A DNA stretch of 64,000 nucleotides, taken from positions 4,712,001 through 4,776,000 of the forward strand of contig NZ_CP170554.1 of NCBI RefSeq assembly GCF_042701255.1, written 5' to 3'. The notes under the pieces are model-generated. The model worked only from the letters and a program-made list of their open reading frames with translations. It did not search any database and was not told the DNA's origin. Made by a program: the position numbers and the translations under genes. Positions 52,763 to 61,238 of the stretch are shown here, piece after piece. This DNA is from Tahibacter sp042701255. Lineage in GTDB: Bacteria; Pseudomonadota; Gammaproteobacteria; Xanthomonadales; Rhodanobacteraceae. The number at the start of each line of letters is the position of its first letter. The stretch's first letter is position 1.

Positions 52763-54010
52763 ATGCCCCGCAACCTGCTGCAACTGCCCACCACCCTGGC
52801 CTACGCCCGCGGCGGCTACAGCGTCGCGCTGGATCTCGGCAGCCAGGAATGTCGCGTCAACGTGCTGCTGGATACCGGCAGCAGCACCCTGGCCGTGGCA
52901 GCGCAGGGATATGCGCCCGAGCGGGACACGGCGCTGACCGCGACGGCGTATGCGCAGCAGATCAGCTACGGCGGCGGCCGGCTGGCCGGGCCGGTGCTGC
53001 GCTCGCGAATCGGCCTCGGTGACCGCGACCAGCATCGCGGTCTCGACGACGTCGCCTTCGCCTGTGTCCAGGGCACGCCGCCGACGTTCTTCCGCGACGC
53101 GGACGGCATCTGCGGCCTGGCGTTCCGCCGGCTCGACGCGGCCCACGACCTGTCCGCGCCGCTGGCGGCGCAGGGCCGCGATCCGGCGGTGACCTGGCCC
53201 TGGCCGTTCGCCGACAGCGACGCCGCCGCGCTGCACGATCTGTTCGAACAGCAGCCGCGCGTGGAATTGGAGCCCTTGTTCACGGCGCTGCAGAGTCACA
53301 ATGTGTTCGCCGACTGCTTCGCGCTGCAGATCGGTCGTGCGGTAGTCCACATCACCGACGCGGCGGCGACGACGCGACAGCTCGAAGGTGATCCGCTGAA
53401 CCGCGGCGTGCTCGTGCTCGGCGGCGGCGAGGAATGCCAGTCGCTGTATGACGGCGCCTTCGCCGACCTGCGCGTGCTGCACGACGTCTATTACAACGTG
53501 AACCTGCTGTCGCTGCAGGTCGGCGACGATGCGGCGATACCCGCGCCCGCGCTCGCCGCCGAATACCAGGCCGGCGCCGTCAGCAACGCCATCATCGACA
53601 CCGGCAGCAGCTTCCTGATGCTCGAGGCTACGCTGTACGACGCCGTCATCGCCGCATTTCGCGCGCGCGATCCGCGTCTGGCCGAGCTCGTCGCACGCTT
53701 CGAACAGGCCTTCGCCGACGGCCAGGGACTGCCGAACTCGGCGATCGATCCGGCCGACTGGCCGACCTTGCACCTGCGCCTGGAAGCGCCCGACGGCAGC
53801 GAGACCTGCCTGCGCTGCGAGCCCGACGACTACTGGCCGCGCAACGGCTTCTACGCCGGCCAGCGCGTATTCCTGCTGCTGCGCCAGATTGCCGGCTGGG
53901 CCAACCAGAGCGTGCTCGGACTGCCGCTGCTCTGCGGCCGCTACTGCGTGTTCGACCGGCGCGACGGCGGCACCGGCCGCATACGTCTTGCGAAGGCCCG
54001 AGCCGACTGA
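52763..54010 (+). CDS. Bacterial pepsin-like aspartic peptidase (family A1)
   Basis: A 415-residue protein with two D-T-G-S-S active-site motifs: RVNVLLDTGSSTLAV (37-41) and NAIIDTGSSFLML (279-283). Other A1 landmarks: flap QISYGGGRLAG with Tyr69, DADGICGLAFRRL (pepsin F-D-G-I-L-G-L), VLVLGGGEE, YYNVNLLSLQVGD and QSVLGLPLLCGRYCVFDRRD (W-I-L-G-D-V-F-L-R...F-D). No signal peptide, so cytoplasmic as written, like shewasin. AGGAGA precedes the ATG; an alternative in-frame ATG at 52643 adds 40 residues without a signal. True two-lobed pepsins are uncommon in bacteria. It sits between the kinase and the third ECF43 gene. Confidence 0.88.
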   Translation: MPRNLLQLPTTLAYARGGYSVALDLGSQECRVNVLLDTGSSTLAVAAQGYAPERDTALTATAYAQQISYGGGRLAGPVLRSRIGLGDRDQHRGLDDVAFACVQGTPPTFFRDADGICGLAFRRLDAAHDLSAPLAAQGRDPAVTWPWPFADSDAAALHDLFEQQPRVELEPLFTALQSHNVFADCFALQIGRAVVHITDAAATTRQLEGDPLNRGVLVLGGGEECQSLYDGAFADLRVLHDVYYNVNLLSLQVGDDAAIPAPALAAEYQAGAVSNAIIDTGSSFLMLEATLYDAVIAAFRARDPRLAELVARFEQAFADGQGLPNSAIDPADWPTLHLRLEAPDGSETCLRCEPDDYWPRNGFYAGQRVFLLLRQIAGWANQSVLGLPLLCGRYCVFDRRDGGTGRIRLAKARAD

Positions 54011-54112
54011 GCGCCTTTGGCCCGTCGTTTCCGCGCAGCCTGCGGTGCGGGCCGGCTCGACGCGATGGCACCGTTGTAAGACCATGTCCACACCGAGGCT
54101 TCCCTGCGTGCA

Positions 54113-54694
54113 ATGACCGACGACATCGCACCCGACATCACCGCGCTGCTCGGACGCTGGCGCGACGGAGACCACGAGGCCGGCAACGCGCTGTTCGATG
54201 CCATCTATCCGGCGCTGCGCGAGATCGCCAGAAAACAGCTGCACGGCCAGCACGATTTCACCCTGGATCCGACCGATCTCGCCCACGAGACGTATGCGCG
54301 GCTGAACCGCAACGCGAGCATCGACTATCAGGACCGCAGCCATTTCTTCGCCGTGGCCGCGCGTGCGGCGCGGCATTTCGTCGTCGATTACGTCCGCAGC
54401 CGCGGCGCCGACAAGCGCGGCAACGGTCTGCCGTTCGTCGATCTGGAGGACGTCGCCGGCGAAGTGTCCGACAACCGCATCGATCTCGGCGTCGACTGGC
54501 TGGCCGTGCATGCGGCACTGAACGAGCTGGAACGCAAGGATTCGCACAGCGCGCGCGTCGTCGAACTCAAGTTCTTTTCCGGCCTGACCACCGAGGAAAT
54601 CGCCGATGCGGTCGGCGTATCGCGGGCCTCGGTCGTGCGCGAATGGCGTTTCGCCAGAGCCTGGCTTGCCGGCAGGCTGCGCAAGGGAAGTTAG
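54113..54694 (+). CDS. ECF sigma factor, ECF43-type (paralog 3)
   Basis: A 193-residue factor, MTDDIAPDITALLGRWRDGD at the start. Region 2.2 reads TLDPTDLAHETYARLNR, with Thr kept and P-T-D in place of A-T-E. Then DRSHFFAVAARAARHFVVDY and region 4 VELKFFSGLTTEEIADAVGV SRASVVREWRFARAWL. It is clearly homologous to the two factors upstream but more divergent. It is 102 bases from the protease gene and 60 bases before a lipoprotein gene, suggesting one unit. Confidence 0.9.
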   Translation: MTDDIAPDITALLGRWRDGDHEAGNALFDAIYPALREIARKQLHGQHDFTLDPTDLAHETYARLNRNASIDYQDRSHFFAVAARAARHFVVDYVRSRGADKRGNGLPFVDLEDVAGEVSDNRIDLGVDWLAVHAALNELERKDSHSARVVELKFFSGLTTEEIADAVGVSRASVVREWRFARAWLAGRLRKGS

Positions 54695-54754
54695 ACGCAA
54701 CGCTCCAGCCGCACTTCGTCGACCATTCACCGCCGCGCAACCCCGAGGAACCGC

Positions 54755-55327
54755 ATGCACTCGTCCGTCCGCTGCGCCATCGCCGTCCTGTCTGCCGCCG
54801 CCATCGCGGCCTGCGCGCCGACGAGATCGCACGAACCCGTGCGACCAACGATCGAACCGGCCGCCCGCGGCGCAGTCAGCGGTGAAGTCGTCGACGCCGA
54901 TGCGCAGGATCGCTATGCGGCCGAGCCCGGCGTGAGTTACGACCAGCCGGTCGCGCTGCCCGACAACCCGGTGCCGGTCTATCCGCCGGCGCTGCTGTCG
55001 CAGGCGCTGCCACCGCAGGCGGTGACGGTGACCCTGCGCGTCAACGCCGACGGCCGCGTCACCGACGCGCTGCCGCGGGAAGCGGCCGATGCGGCGCAGG
55101 CCTCGTTCCAGGCGAGCGTGCGCAGTGCCGTGCTGCAGTGGAAGTTCTTCCCTCTCGTGCGCGTGCAGCCCGGCGGCACGCCGACCGTCGTCACCGTGGG
55201 CGAAACATCGACAACGTATCCGGGTCAGGCCACGCGTCTGCCGTTCAGTCAGACCTATCGCTTCGTGTTCTCGCAGGTTGACGGCAAACCGCAGGTCGAT
55301 GCCACGGGCAACGATCCGGTGCGGTGA
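54755..55327 (+). CDS. Lipoprotein with TonB C-terminal-like domain
   Basis: A 190-residue protein. Lipoprotein signal MHSSVRCAIAVLSAAAIAAC with the lipid Cys in IAAC-AP. A Pro/Ala-rich spacer is followed by a TonB-like fold: PVPVYPPALLSQALPPQAVT, VTLRVNADGRVTDALPREAA and SVRSAVLQWKFFPLVRVQPG, the P-x-Y-P...V-x-x-x-x-G...W-x-F/Y-P pattern. It is unlikely to be a real TonB, because it lacks the N-terminal membrane helix and proline rod. Such proteins commonly accompany secretion or sensing systems. CCGAGG precedes the ATG. It is the probable last gene of the sigma-kinase-protease cluster. Confidence 0.8.
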   Translation: MHSSVRCAIAVLSAAAIAACAPTRSHEPVRPTIEPAARGAVSGEVVDADAQDRYAAEPGVSYDQPVALPDNPVPVYPPALLSQALPPQAVTVTLRVNADGRVTDALPREAADAAQASFQASVRSAVLQWKFFPLVRVQPGGTPTVVTVGETSTTYPGQATRLPFSQTYRFVFSQVDGKPQVDATGNDPVR

Positions 55328-55899
55328 ATGAACCCGGCCCCGGCGGCGCTGTCTGACGGAGCCGAGGCCGCCGGGTCGTCCGCACCTCGATCGCGCTGGC
55401 GGACGGATCTGTCCAGACATGGCGAATCGTTGTCATCGGTGTCGACGCGAGCCTCGAGCCGCGAAATCGACCGCTGACCGGATGACGGCGACATCTGTCG
55501 CTGGAACCAGATTCCTCGCGACAACATTCAGCCCTGAGAACGACGCCATGCCAGGCGCGTTCGCGCTGCAGTGCAACCACGCGGCAGCGAACGGCATGCC
55601 GCGCGACCGGATCCCGACGACGCTCCACCGGCAAAAAGCCGATCGCCTTCGCCATGATCCGCACGCACGGCTTCGCCGCAGTGCACAACCGTCGTGTCTT
55701 CCATCTCGCGCTGCGTTCGTCACAGCGATGGTGCACGACGACGCGCGAATGACGTTCGGCATACGCCTCCGGCCTGCGCAATTTCCGCCGAATTGACGAG
55801 CCACGAACACGGCGCGCGCACGATTTTTCCGCGCAGGGCCGCTCGCATACTCGATGGCTGTTGCACCCAAACGCCAGCCTTCCCAGGGGAGTACCCATC
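55328..55899. other. Intergenic region upstream of the S8 peptidase gene
   Basis: About 570 bases. A 125-codon frame at 55419-55796 exists but its codon use lacks the strong third-position G/C of neighbouring genes and no ribosome site or family was seen, so it is not called. CATACT near 55848 could be a -10 for the S8 gene. The region is less GC-biased than its flanks, consistent with true non-coding DNA. Confidence 0.4.
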
Positions 55900-58800
55900 A
55901 TGAAACGCCACCGCCTTGCCGCGGCGATCTCGTTGCTCATCGTCGCCGGTGCAATCCATGCGCAGGGACCACAGCTCGTCGCGCCGCAGACCGTCGCGCC
56001 CGAGCAGTTGACCGACGCCATGGCCTCCAACACTCACCTGCTGCTGACGCGCGCGGGCGCGTTCGACCCGACGTCCGCGCAGGTCGACTTCTCCGCCACC
56101 GGTGCGGCGCCCAATGTGAGCGTCGCGCGCTATGCCATCGTGCAGTTCACCGACGGCAGCGCCTCGCGCGAACGCCTCGAGAAGCAGAACGTGCGCATCG
56201 TCGGCTATGTGCCGAACAACGCCTACATCGTGAAGCTCGACGAGCGCTCGACCCTCGGTGTGCTCGCACGGGATGCCGGCGCACGCTGGTCCGGTCCGTA
56301 CCAGCCGGGCATGAAGCTCGATCCGCGCCTGTACACGAACGCCCAGAGCGCGCTGAAGGAAGCGCCGTTCGGCGGCATCGAAGTCGAAGTCTTCGGCTTC
56401 TCCGGTGAATCGGCCGAGCGCATCGCCGAAGGCCTGGCCAAGGCCGCGCCGGGCGCGCGCATCACGACGGTCAATTCGCGCGAGGACAATCCCTACGTCC
56501 GCGCCAACATCAAGGTCACCGAGCTCGCCGCCTTCGTGCATGGCGTGACGGCGATCGAGGGCGTGTCCTGGGTTGCTCCGTACCTGCAGCCGGCGTTCGA
56601 GAACTCGGCCGCGATCGGCACCATCCAGGGCAACAGCACGGCCAACCCGGCCGGCAGCGGCTCGGTCGAAGCAGGCAAGACGCCGATCTGGGATCACGGC
56701 ATCTTCGGCAGCGGCCAGATCGTCGCCGTATCCGACTCGGGCGTCGACGCGAACGAAGCCTGGTTCACGACCCTCGACAAAGGCTCCGGCCCGGTCACCG
56801 CGGTCGCCACCGCGACGACGCCGGCACTGCCGGGCGCCGGCGTCCTGCAGCCGACGCAGAAAGTCATCGGCTACTGGATCCAGCCCGGCGCGACCGCCTA
56901 CGACAACACCACGACCTGCCCGGGCGGCAGCCCGACGAGCTTCCACGGCACGCACACCAGCGGCACCGTGCTCGGCGACGCCGCCGGCACCTTCGGCGCG
57001 ACGACCTACCTTGCCTCCACGCCGACCGCGGCCAACCACGAGCTCGCCGACGGCATGGCGCCGAACGCGCAGCTGCTGTTCCTCGACATCGGCAACGACA
57101 CCACGGGCTGTCTGTCGATCACCGACCTGACCGGCACCCTGCAGCAGGGCTATGCCGGCGGCGCGCGCATCCACAGCGCCAGCTGGGGCGCACCGACCGG
57201 CGGCATCTATTCCGGCAACGACTTCGAAGCGGACTACGTGCTGAACAGCAAGGCCGAAGACATGATCTTCGTGGTCTCGGCCGGCAACGAAGGCCCGGGC
57301 GGCCAGTCCACCGGCACGCCGGGCAATGCGAAGAACGCGATCACGATCGGCGCGCTGGGCCACGGCGGCTCCACCACCGTCGCCTCGTTCAGCAGCCGCG
57401 GCCCGACCGCCGACGGCCGCCGCAAGCCCGACGTGATGGCGCCGGGTTCCTCGACGATCTCGGCCTCGGGCGACGCCACGACCAACGCGACGCCGGAAGC
57501 GCCGGTGAGCAAGGCGCTCAGCGGCACCTCGATGTCGGCGCCGACGGTCTCGGGCAACGCCGCGCTGCTGCGCCAGTACTTCGCCGACGGCTGGTATCCG
57601 CGTGGTGCGGCCACCGCCGCCGACAAGTACAACCCCAGCGGCATGGCCATGAAGGCGGTCATCCTCAACGGCACGAACGCGATCAGCGCCGCGAACTGGA
57701 ACAGCACCGCCTACGGCTGGGGCCGCATGTGGCTGGACTCCAACCTGTGGTTCGCCAATACGCTGACCGGCGGTGACGACAACCGCCGCCTGCGCCTGTT
57801 CGAGCGCACCCAGGCCGCCGGCCTCAAGACCGGCGAACAGCACGAGTACACCATCGCCAACGTCGCCGCCGGCCAGGAACTGCGCGCGACCCTGACCTGG
57901 TACGACATCGAAGCGCAACAGGGCAGCCTGCTCAGCCTCGTCAACAACCTCGACCTCGAAGTCATCGGTCCGGGCGGTCCCTACCTCGGCAACGTGTTCA
58001 CCTCGGGCGTCTCCACGACCGGCGGCACGGCCGACGTGCGCAATACGGTGGAACAGTTCCGCCTGACCGCGCCGACGGCCGGCAGCTACACCTTCCGCGT
58101 CAAGGGCACCTCGGTGCCGGGCGGCGCGCGCGCCAACACCAACCGTCAGGGCTATGCGCTCGCGGTCTCCGGCGCGTTCGGCCTGCCCGCCACCGCCGCG
58201 TTCGCGGCGCCGACGGCCTCCTCGGCGACGAACGCCGGCAACAACATCAACGTCGCGTTCACCAGCGCCGCCGGTGCGCAGGGCTTCCAGCTCTATCGCG
58301 CCAACGGCACCTGCGCCACGGCCAATGCCGCCGACTTCCGCCTCGTCGGCAGCGGCGCGGCCAGCCCGCTCGTCGATTCGACGCCGCGCGCCGGCCAGTC
58401 CTACGCCTACAAGGTGCGCGGCATTTCCGGCGACATCGAAGGCGATGCATCCAACTGCGTCGACACCACCTCGACCGCGGCCTGCCTGCTGCAGCCTGAC
58501 TTCAGCCACGACAGCCTGGCCGTGACCTCGACCCAGGGCGCGACCTGCAAGATCGGTCTGGCCTGGGCCGCGGCACCGACGAACTGCCCGGCTTCGACCG
58601 TCAGCTACGCCGTCGAACGCGACACCACGCCGTACTTCACCGCGCCGACGACGATCGCCGGAGCCGTCGCCACGCCGTCCTACGACGACGTCGGCGTCGC
58701 GTTCGCGAGCCCGTACTTCTACCGCGTCACGGCGACCGACTCGCTCGGCAACGCGGCGCCGAAGAGCGCGATCGTCAACGGCACGCCGATCGGACCGGCC

Positions 58801-59424
58801 GGCATCCGCGGCAGGAACTACCTCGACGACGGCGACAACCGCATCTACTCGACCCTGGAAGCACCGTGGAAGGTGACCAACACGGCCGCCAGCGCGGGCT
58901 CGCTGAGCTTCCACACGGGCTTCGACAACGTGAACTACCCGTCGGATGCCTGCGGCGCGATCACCACGCCGTCCATGCTGATCCCGGGCGGTGCGACCTT
59001 GAGCTTCAAGGCGCGCTACGACTTCGAATACCAGTGGGACGGCATGGTGCTGGAAATCTCCACCGACAACGGAGCGACCTGGAACGACCTGCCGCCGGAC
59101 GGCGGCTATCCGACCACGCTGGCGCAGACCATTCCGAACAACGCCTGCAACTACCCGCCGACCCACGGCGCGTTCACGGGCGTGACCACAGCCGCGTCGA
59201 ATGCCGATCCGAACAACGGCACCGCGACGGCGGTGTTCAAGCCGTTCACGCGTGATCTGTCGACCTACGCAGGCCAGAGCGTGCGCATCCGCTGGCGCAT
59301 CACCTCCGACGGCAGCGCCGAATTCGCCGGCGCCTTCCTCGACGAGATGAAGATCACCAGCGACGAACTGTTCTCCGACGGCTTCGAAGTCGACACGCAA
59401 TACACCTGCACGTCGGCGCCGTAA
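55900..59424 (+). CDS. Secreted subtilisin-family (S8) serine peptidase, large
   Basis: A 1174-residue extracellular protease. AGGGGAG precedes the ATG. Signal peptide MKRHRLAAAISLLIVAGAIH ends AQ; an inhibitor-like propeptide follows (ARYAIVQFTDGSASRERLEK, GVTAIEGVSWVAPY). The catalytic triad is Asp279 (IVAVSDSGVDANE), His349 (SFHGTHTSGTVLGD) and Ser544 (LSGTSMSAPTVSGNAALL). The oxyanion Asn lies in VVSAGNEGPGG. A P-domain-like region (LRATLTWYDIEAQQGSLLSL), fibronectin-like strands and a late jelly-roll segment follow. The ending DELFSDGFEVDTQYTCTSAP resembles the tag on the nuclease at 41405. A terminator follows. Confidence 0.93.
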   Translation: MKRHRLAAAISLLIVAGAIHAQGPQLVAPQTVAPEQLTDAMASNTHLLLTRAGAFDPTSAQVDFSATGAAPNVSVARYAIVQFTDGSASRERLEKQNVRIVGYVPNNAYIVKLDERSTLGVLARDAGARWSGPYQPGMKLDPRLYTNAQSALKEAPFGGIEVEVFGFSGESAERIAEGLAKAAPGARITTVNSREDNPYVRANIKVTELAAFVHGVTAIEGVSWVAPYLQPAFENSAAIGTIQGNSTANPAGSGSVEAGKTPIWDHGIFGSGQIVAVSDSGVDANEAWFTTLDKGSGPVTAVATATTPALPGAGVLQPTQKVIGYWIQPGATAYDNTTTCPGGSPTSFHGTHTSGTVLGDAAGTFGATTYLASTPTAANHELADGMAPNAQLLFLDIGNDTTGCLSITDLTGTLQQGYAGGARIHSASWGAPTGGIYSGNDFEADYVLNSKAEDMIFVVSAGNEGPGGQSTGTPGNAKNAITIGALGHGGSTTVASFSSRGPTADGRRKPDVMAPGSSTISASGDATTNATPEAPVSKALSGTSMSAPTVSGNAALLRQYFADGWYPRGAATAADKYNPSGMAMKAVILNGTNAISAANWNSTAYGWGRMWLDSNLWFANTLTGGDDNRRLRLFERTQAAGLKTGEQHEYTIANVAAGQELRATLTWYDIEAQQGSLLSLVNNLDLEVIGPGGPYLGNVFTSGVSTTGGTADVRNTVEQFRLTAPTAGSYTFRVKGTSVPGGARANTNRQGYALAVSGAFGLPATAAFAAPTASSATNAGNNINVAFTSAAGAQGFQLYRANGTCATANAADFRLVGSGAASPLVDSTPRAGQSYAYKVRGISGDIEGDASNCVDTTSTAACLLQPDFSHDSLAVTSTQGATCKIGLAWAAAPTNCPASTVSYAVERDTTPYFTAPTTIAGAVATPSYDDVGVAFASPYFYRVTATDSLGNAAPKSAIVNGTPIGPAGIRGRNYLDDGDNRIYSTLEAPWKVTNTAASAGSLSFHTGFDNVNYPSDACGAITTPSMLIPGGATLSFKARYDFEYQWDGMVLEISTDNGATWNDLPPDGGYPTTLAQTIPNNACNYPPTHGAFTGVTTAASNADPNNGTATAVFKPFTRDLSTYAGQSVRIRWRITSDGSAEFAGAFLDEMKITSDELFSDGFEVDTQYTCTSAP

Positions 59425-59447
59425 GGCCCGCTCAGCAGGAACGGAAA

Positions 59448-59476
59448 GGGCGCAGCCGTGAGGCTGCGCCCTTTTT
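59448..59476 (+). terminator. Rho-independent terminator after the S8 peptidase gene
   Basis: A 10-bp perfect stem gggcgcagcc / ggctgcgccc with a GTGA loop, extended by AAA/TTT, followed by TTTTTCTTTTC. Confidence 0.93.
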
Positions 59477-59632
59477 CTTTTCTGGGGTTCGGTCGTCAGG
59501 GGCGGGCGGGCGCATGAACGTCGACACCTCGCCATATGTCGTCACACCGCAGGAAAGCGGTGCTCGTGACTTCGCGGAGGATCTTGCAGCTCCTGTCTGC
59601 CATGCGACCGACAGCAACAAGGCTTACTGCCT

Positions 59633-59893
59633 TCAATCCGCCTGCAGCGACTTCATCAGCAAATCGATAGCGTCGCCTACCGTAAACACCTGCGACCATT
59701 CGCGTGTCGGGGTGCGAGTACGAAGACGCCCCTCAATTTCCAAGATAAAGATATCTCCAAAATCATCGCCGTAAAGAAGCGTTTCAACGATCAGAGGGTC
59801 ACTCTCGCTGACAACAAGGTCCTTCTTGCGCGTCAGCGACCGTATTTCGTCGAAAACGGTCTGTCTGACGAACTCCCGCGTCACCACTGCCAT
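59633..59893 (-). CDS. Acyl-carrier-protein-like protein lacking the attachment serine; putative immunity protein
   Basis: An 86-residue protein with a good GAGGTGAGAGC ribosome site. The part VETLLYGDDFGDIFILEIEG RLRTRTP and VFTVGDAIDLLMKSL aligns by eye with ACP helices II-IV (D-S-L-D...E-L...E-E-x-F...I-P...T-V-x-x-A-I-D-Y). The D-S-L is replaced by D-D-F-G-D, so no phosphopantetheine can be attached. It starts four bases after the gene upstream and probably shares its transcript. Small ACP-like proteins occur as immunity genes near Rhs loci; this role is inferred. Lower G+C than the core genome. Confidence 0.6.
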   Translation of the reverse strand: MAVVTREFVRQTVFDEIRSLTRKKDLVVSESDPLIVETLLYGDDFGDIFILEIEGRLRTRTPTREWSQVFTVGDAIDLLMKSLQAD

Positions 59894-59897
59894 GCTC

Positions 59898-60543
59898 TCA
59901 CCTCAAAAACACCGCTGCCCCGTTTGGGCTTGCCGCTTTCCTTCTCTGCGAGCAGCCCAGACCAGCCGCATCGACGTCGTCGCGCACTGCATGCGCGCGT
60001 TGAAGCCAATCCGACGGAATGAGTTCCAGCTTCGAACTGCGTGCAAGCGGTTCCATAGAACTCAGACTGCGGAATTCCTTCGTCGCCACCCGGAAGCTGC
60101 CTGTCTGCTCAATCACCAAGACAGTATGCGATGCACACTCGCCCGCGGAATTCACTGAGGCCTCCATCAAACGCTGGGCCAGGAACGCCTTGCGAATAAG
60201 CTGGCTGGCCGTCGACCCACACCCGAACAGCCGACGCAAGCACCGCAACGAACCACTCCGCACGCAGCCCTCCGGCAGTCGGACCTGGCACGCCGACCGC
60301 ATCTTCAAACAGGCGCCCGATACTTCCGAATTGCGCAGAAATCGTTTTCGCCCAGCCGATTTCGCAGCAAACAAGCTGCCAATCATCCTTTGACCAGATC
60401 TCGATCTCCCGACAACCGTCGCGCCTGAGTTGATCGGCAATTGCTGCATTGACGTCAGCAACTCCCGGCGACGGATTGCCCCAGTACCTCTCCGGATGCT
60501 GCCGAACGTGGTCAGCTGGAGAAAGAACTTTGACCGGCGGCAT
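59898..60543 (-). CDS. Degenerate GyrB-like GHKL-domain protein, frameshifted; putative immunity/decoy
   Basis: As written, the frame from 60543 stops at 60109. Removing one G from the GGG at 60144-60142 (minus strand) joins it to the frame ending at 59898, four bases before the next ATG, giving 214 residues. By eye it follows the GyrB ATPase domain: DHVRQHPERYWGNPSP (cf. V-R-K-R-P-G-M-Y-I-G), ADVNAAIADQL...REIEIW, GGLRAEWFVAVLASAVRVWV DG (cf. V-S-V-V-N-A-L-S...), then ECASHTVLVIEQTGSFRVAT KEFRSLSSM. Key ATP residues (E-x-x-D-N, D-G-R-G, G-x-H-G) are missing, so it should not hydrolyse ATP. The AGGGG ribosome site fits the ATG at 60543. Confidence 0.55.
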
Positions 60544-60776
60544 AGAGCTGACCCCTTTTGTTTGAACAGTTCTACGCGGTCGGACAAGTGGAATGCTCTG
60601 CGGACGGTTATGCAGCCCGAGGTATCTGCTGCAGATTGAAGTAGACCTTGTCGGGTGGGTCCATGCCCCTCAACCAAAAGGAAAGGCGACGTTGACGGCT
60701 CAAAAAAAATCCCCGGATTTACGAGGACTTTTCTTCTGGGGAAATAAACCCGCCCCGTCACCGACAACTCGCCAGA

Positions 60777-61097
60777 TCAGAAACCTGTTTCGAATAGGTC
60801 GAGCTTGTTTTCGTATGACCTACATACCCCACCTACCACAAAATACTCCATCCCCTGAGACCTCACCGTATAGAGAACGTCTCCCATCTTGGCCATAGGC
60901 CAAACTTCGCATATTGGAAGTGACGCCACAATCACCTCCATCCCATTCATGACTGCTGGAAGGTTGATATAGCTAACACCAGCAAACACAACGTCCATAT
61001 TCATGTGATGCACCCCATCAATCGGACTCCTCAACAGCAACATCCCGTGACTGACCGAATACTGCCAAATCTTAAATTTTCGATCCGAGTTGATCAT
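60777..61097 (-). CDS. Putative immunity protein of an Rhs toxin, 106 residues
   Basis: A soluble protein MINSDRKFKIWQYSVSHGML LLRSP, then MDVVFAGVSYINLPAVMNGM, GDVLYTVRSQGMEYFVVGGV and YENKLDLFETGF. No enzyme motif was found. Lower G+C and A/T-ending codons differ from the core genome. It begins six bases after the stop of an orphan Rhs-type toxin tip on the same strand, the usual place for the matching immunity gene. A GTG nine bases upstream of the ATG is an alternative start. The specific immunity family could not be named. Confidence 0.6.
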   Translation of the reverse strand: MINSDRKFKIWQYSVSHGMLLLRSPIDGVHHMNMDVVFAGVSYINLPAVMNGMEVIVASLPICEVWPMAKMGDVLYTVRSQGMEYFVVGGVCRSYENKLDLFETGF

Positions 61098-61102
61098 TGA
61101 TT

Positions 61103-61225
61103 TCACTCAAATGGATTTGCCACGACCTGGCCATCACGGCACCACGTTATCCGTGGCCACCATTCTGGCGAAGTCTTGATCATCATCAACTCCCAGTCTG
61201 TAGCGCCGCCCTTTCCTGTGGATGA
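61103..61225 (-). pseudogene. Orphan Rhs-type toxin C-terminal tip (about 40 codons, no start)
   Basis: An open stretch ends at 61103 and is blocked upstream by a TAG at 61228-61226. It reads STGKGGATDWELMMIKTSPE then WWPRITWCRDGQVVANPFE and stop. It has no start codon at its head and looks like the last part of a polymorphic toxin C-terminal domain. The stop is six bases from the immunity-like gene at 61097. Probably a remnant left when newer toxin modules were added. Confidence 0.5.
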
Positions 61226-61238
61226 CTAGGAGTGGATC

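Noticed and set aside
55419..55796. 125-codon plus-strand frame before the S8 gene
   Set aside because: Codon use lacks the strong G/C third position of true genes here, and there is no ribosome site or recognisable domain.
59898..60767. 289-codon minus-strand frame taken as a single protein
   Set aside because: Its upper part is Ser/Arg-rich and family-less, overlapping the better GyrB-like frame from 60543; only its lower part fits as the C-terminus after a one-base correction.
60544..60776. Possible terminator and toxin remnant in this gap
   Set aside because: A T8 run exists on the minus strand but the preceding stem has only about five pairs; an 18-codon frame ending QQIPRAA is too short and unmatched to call.
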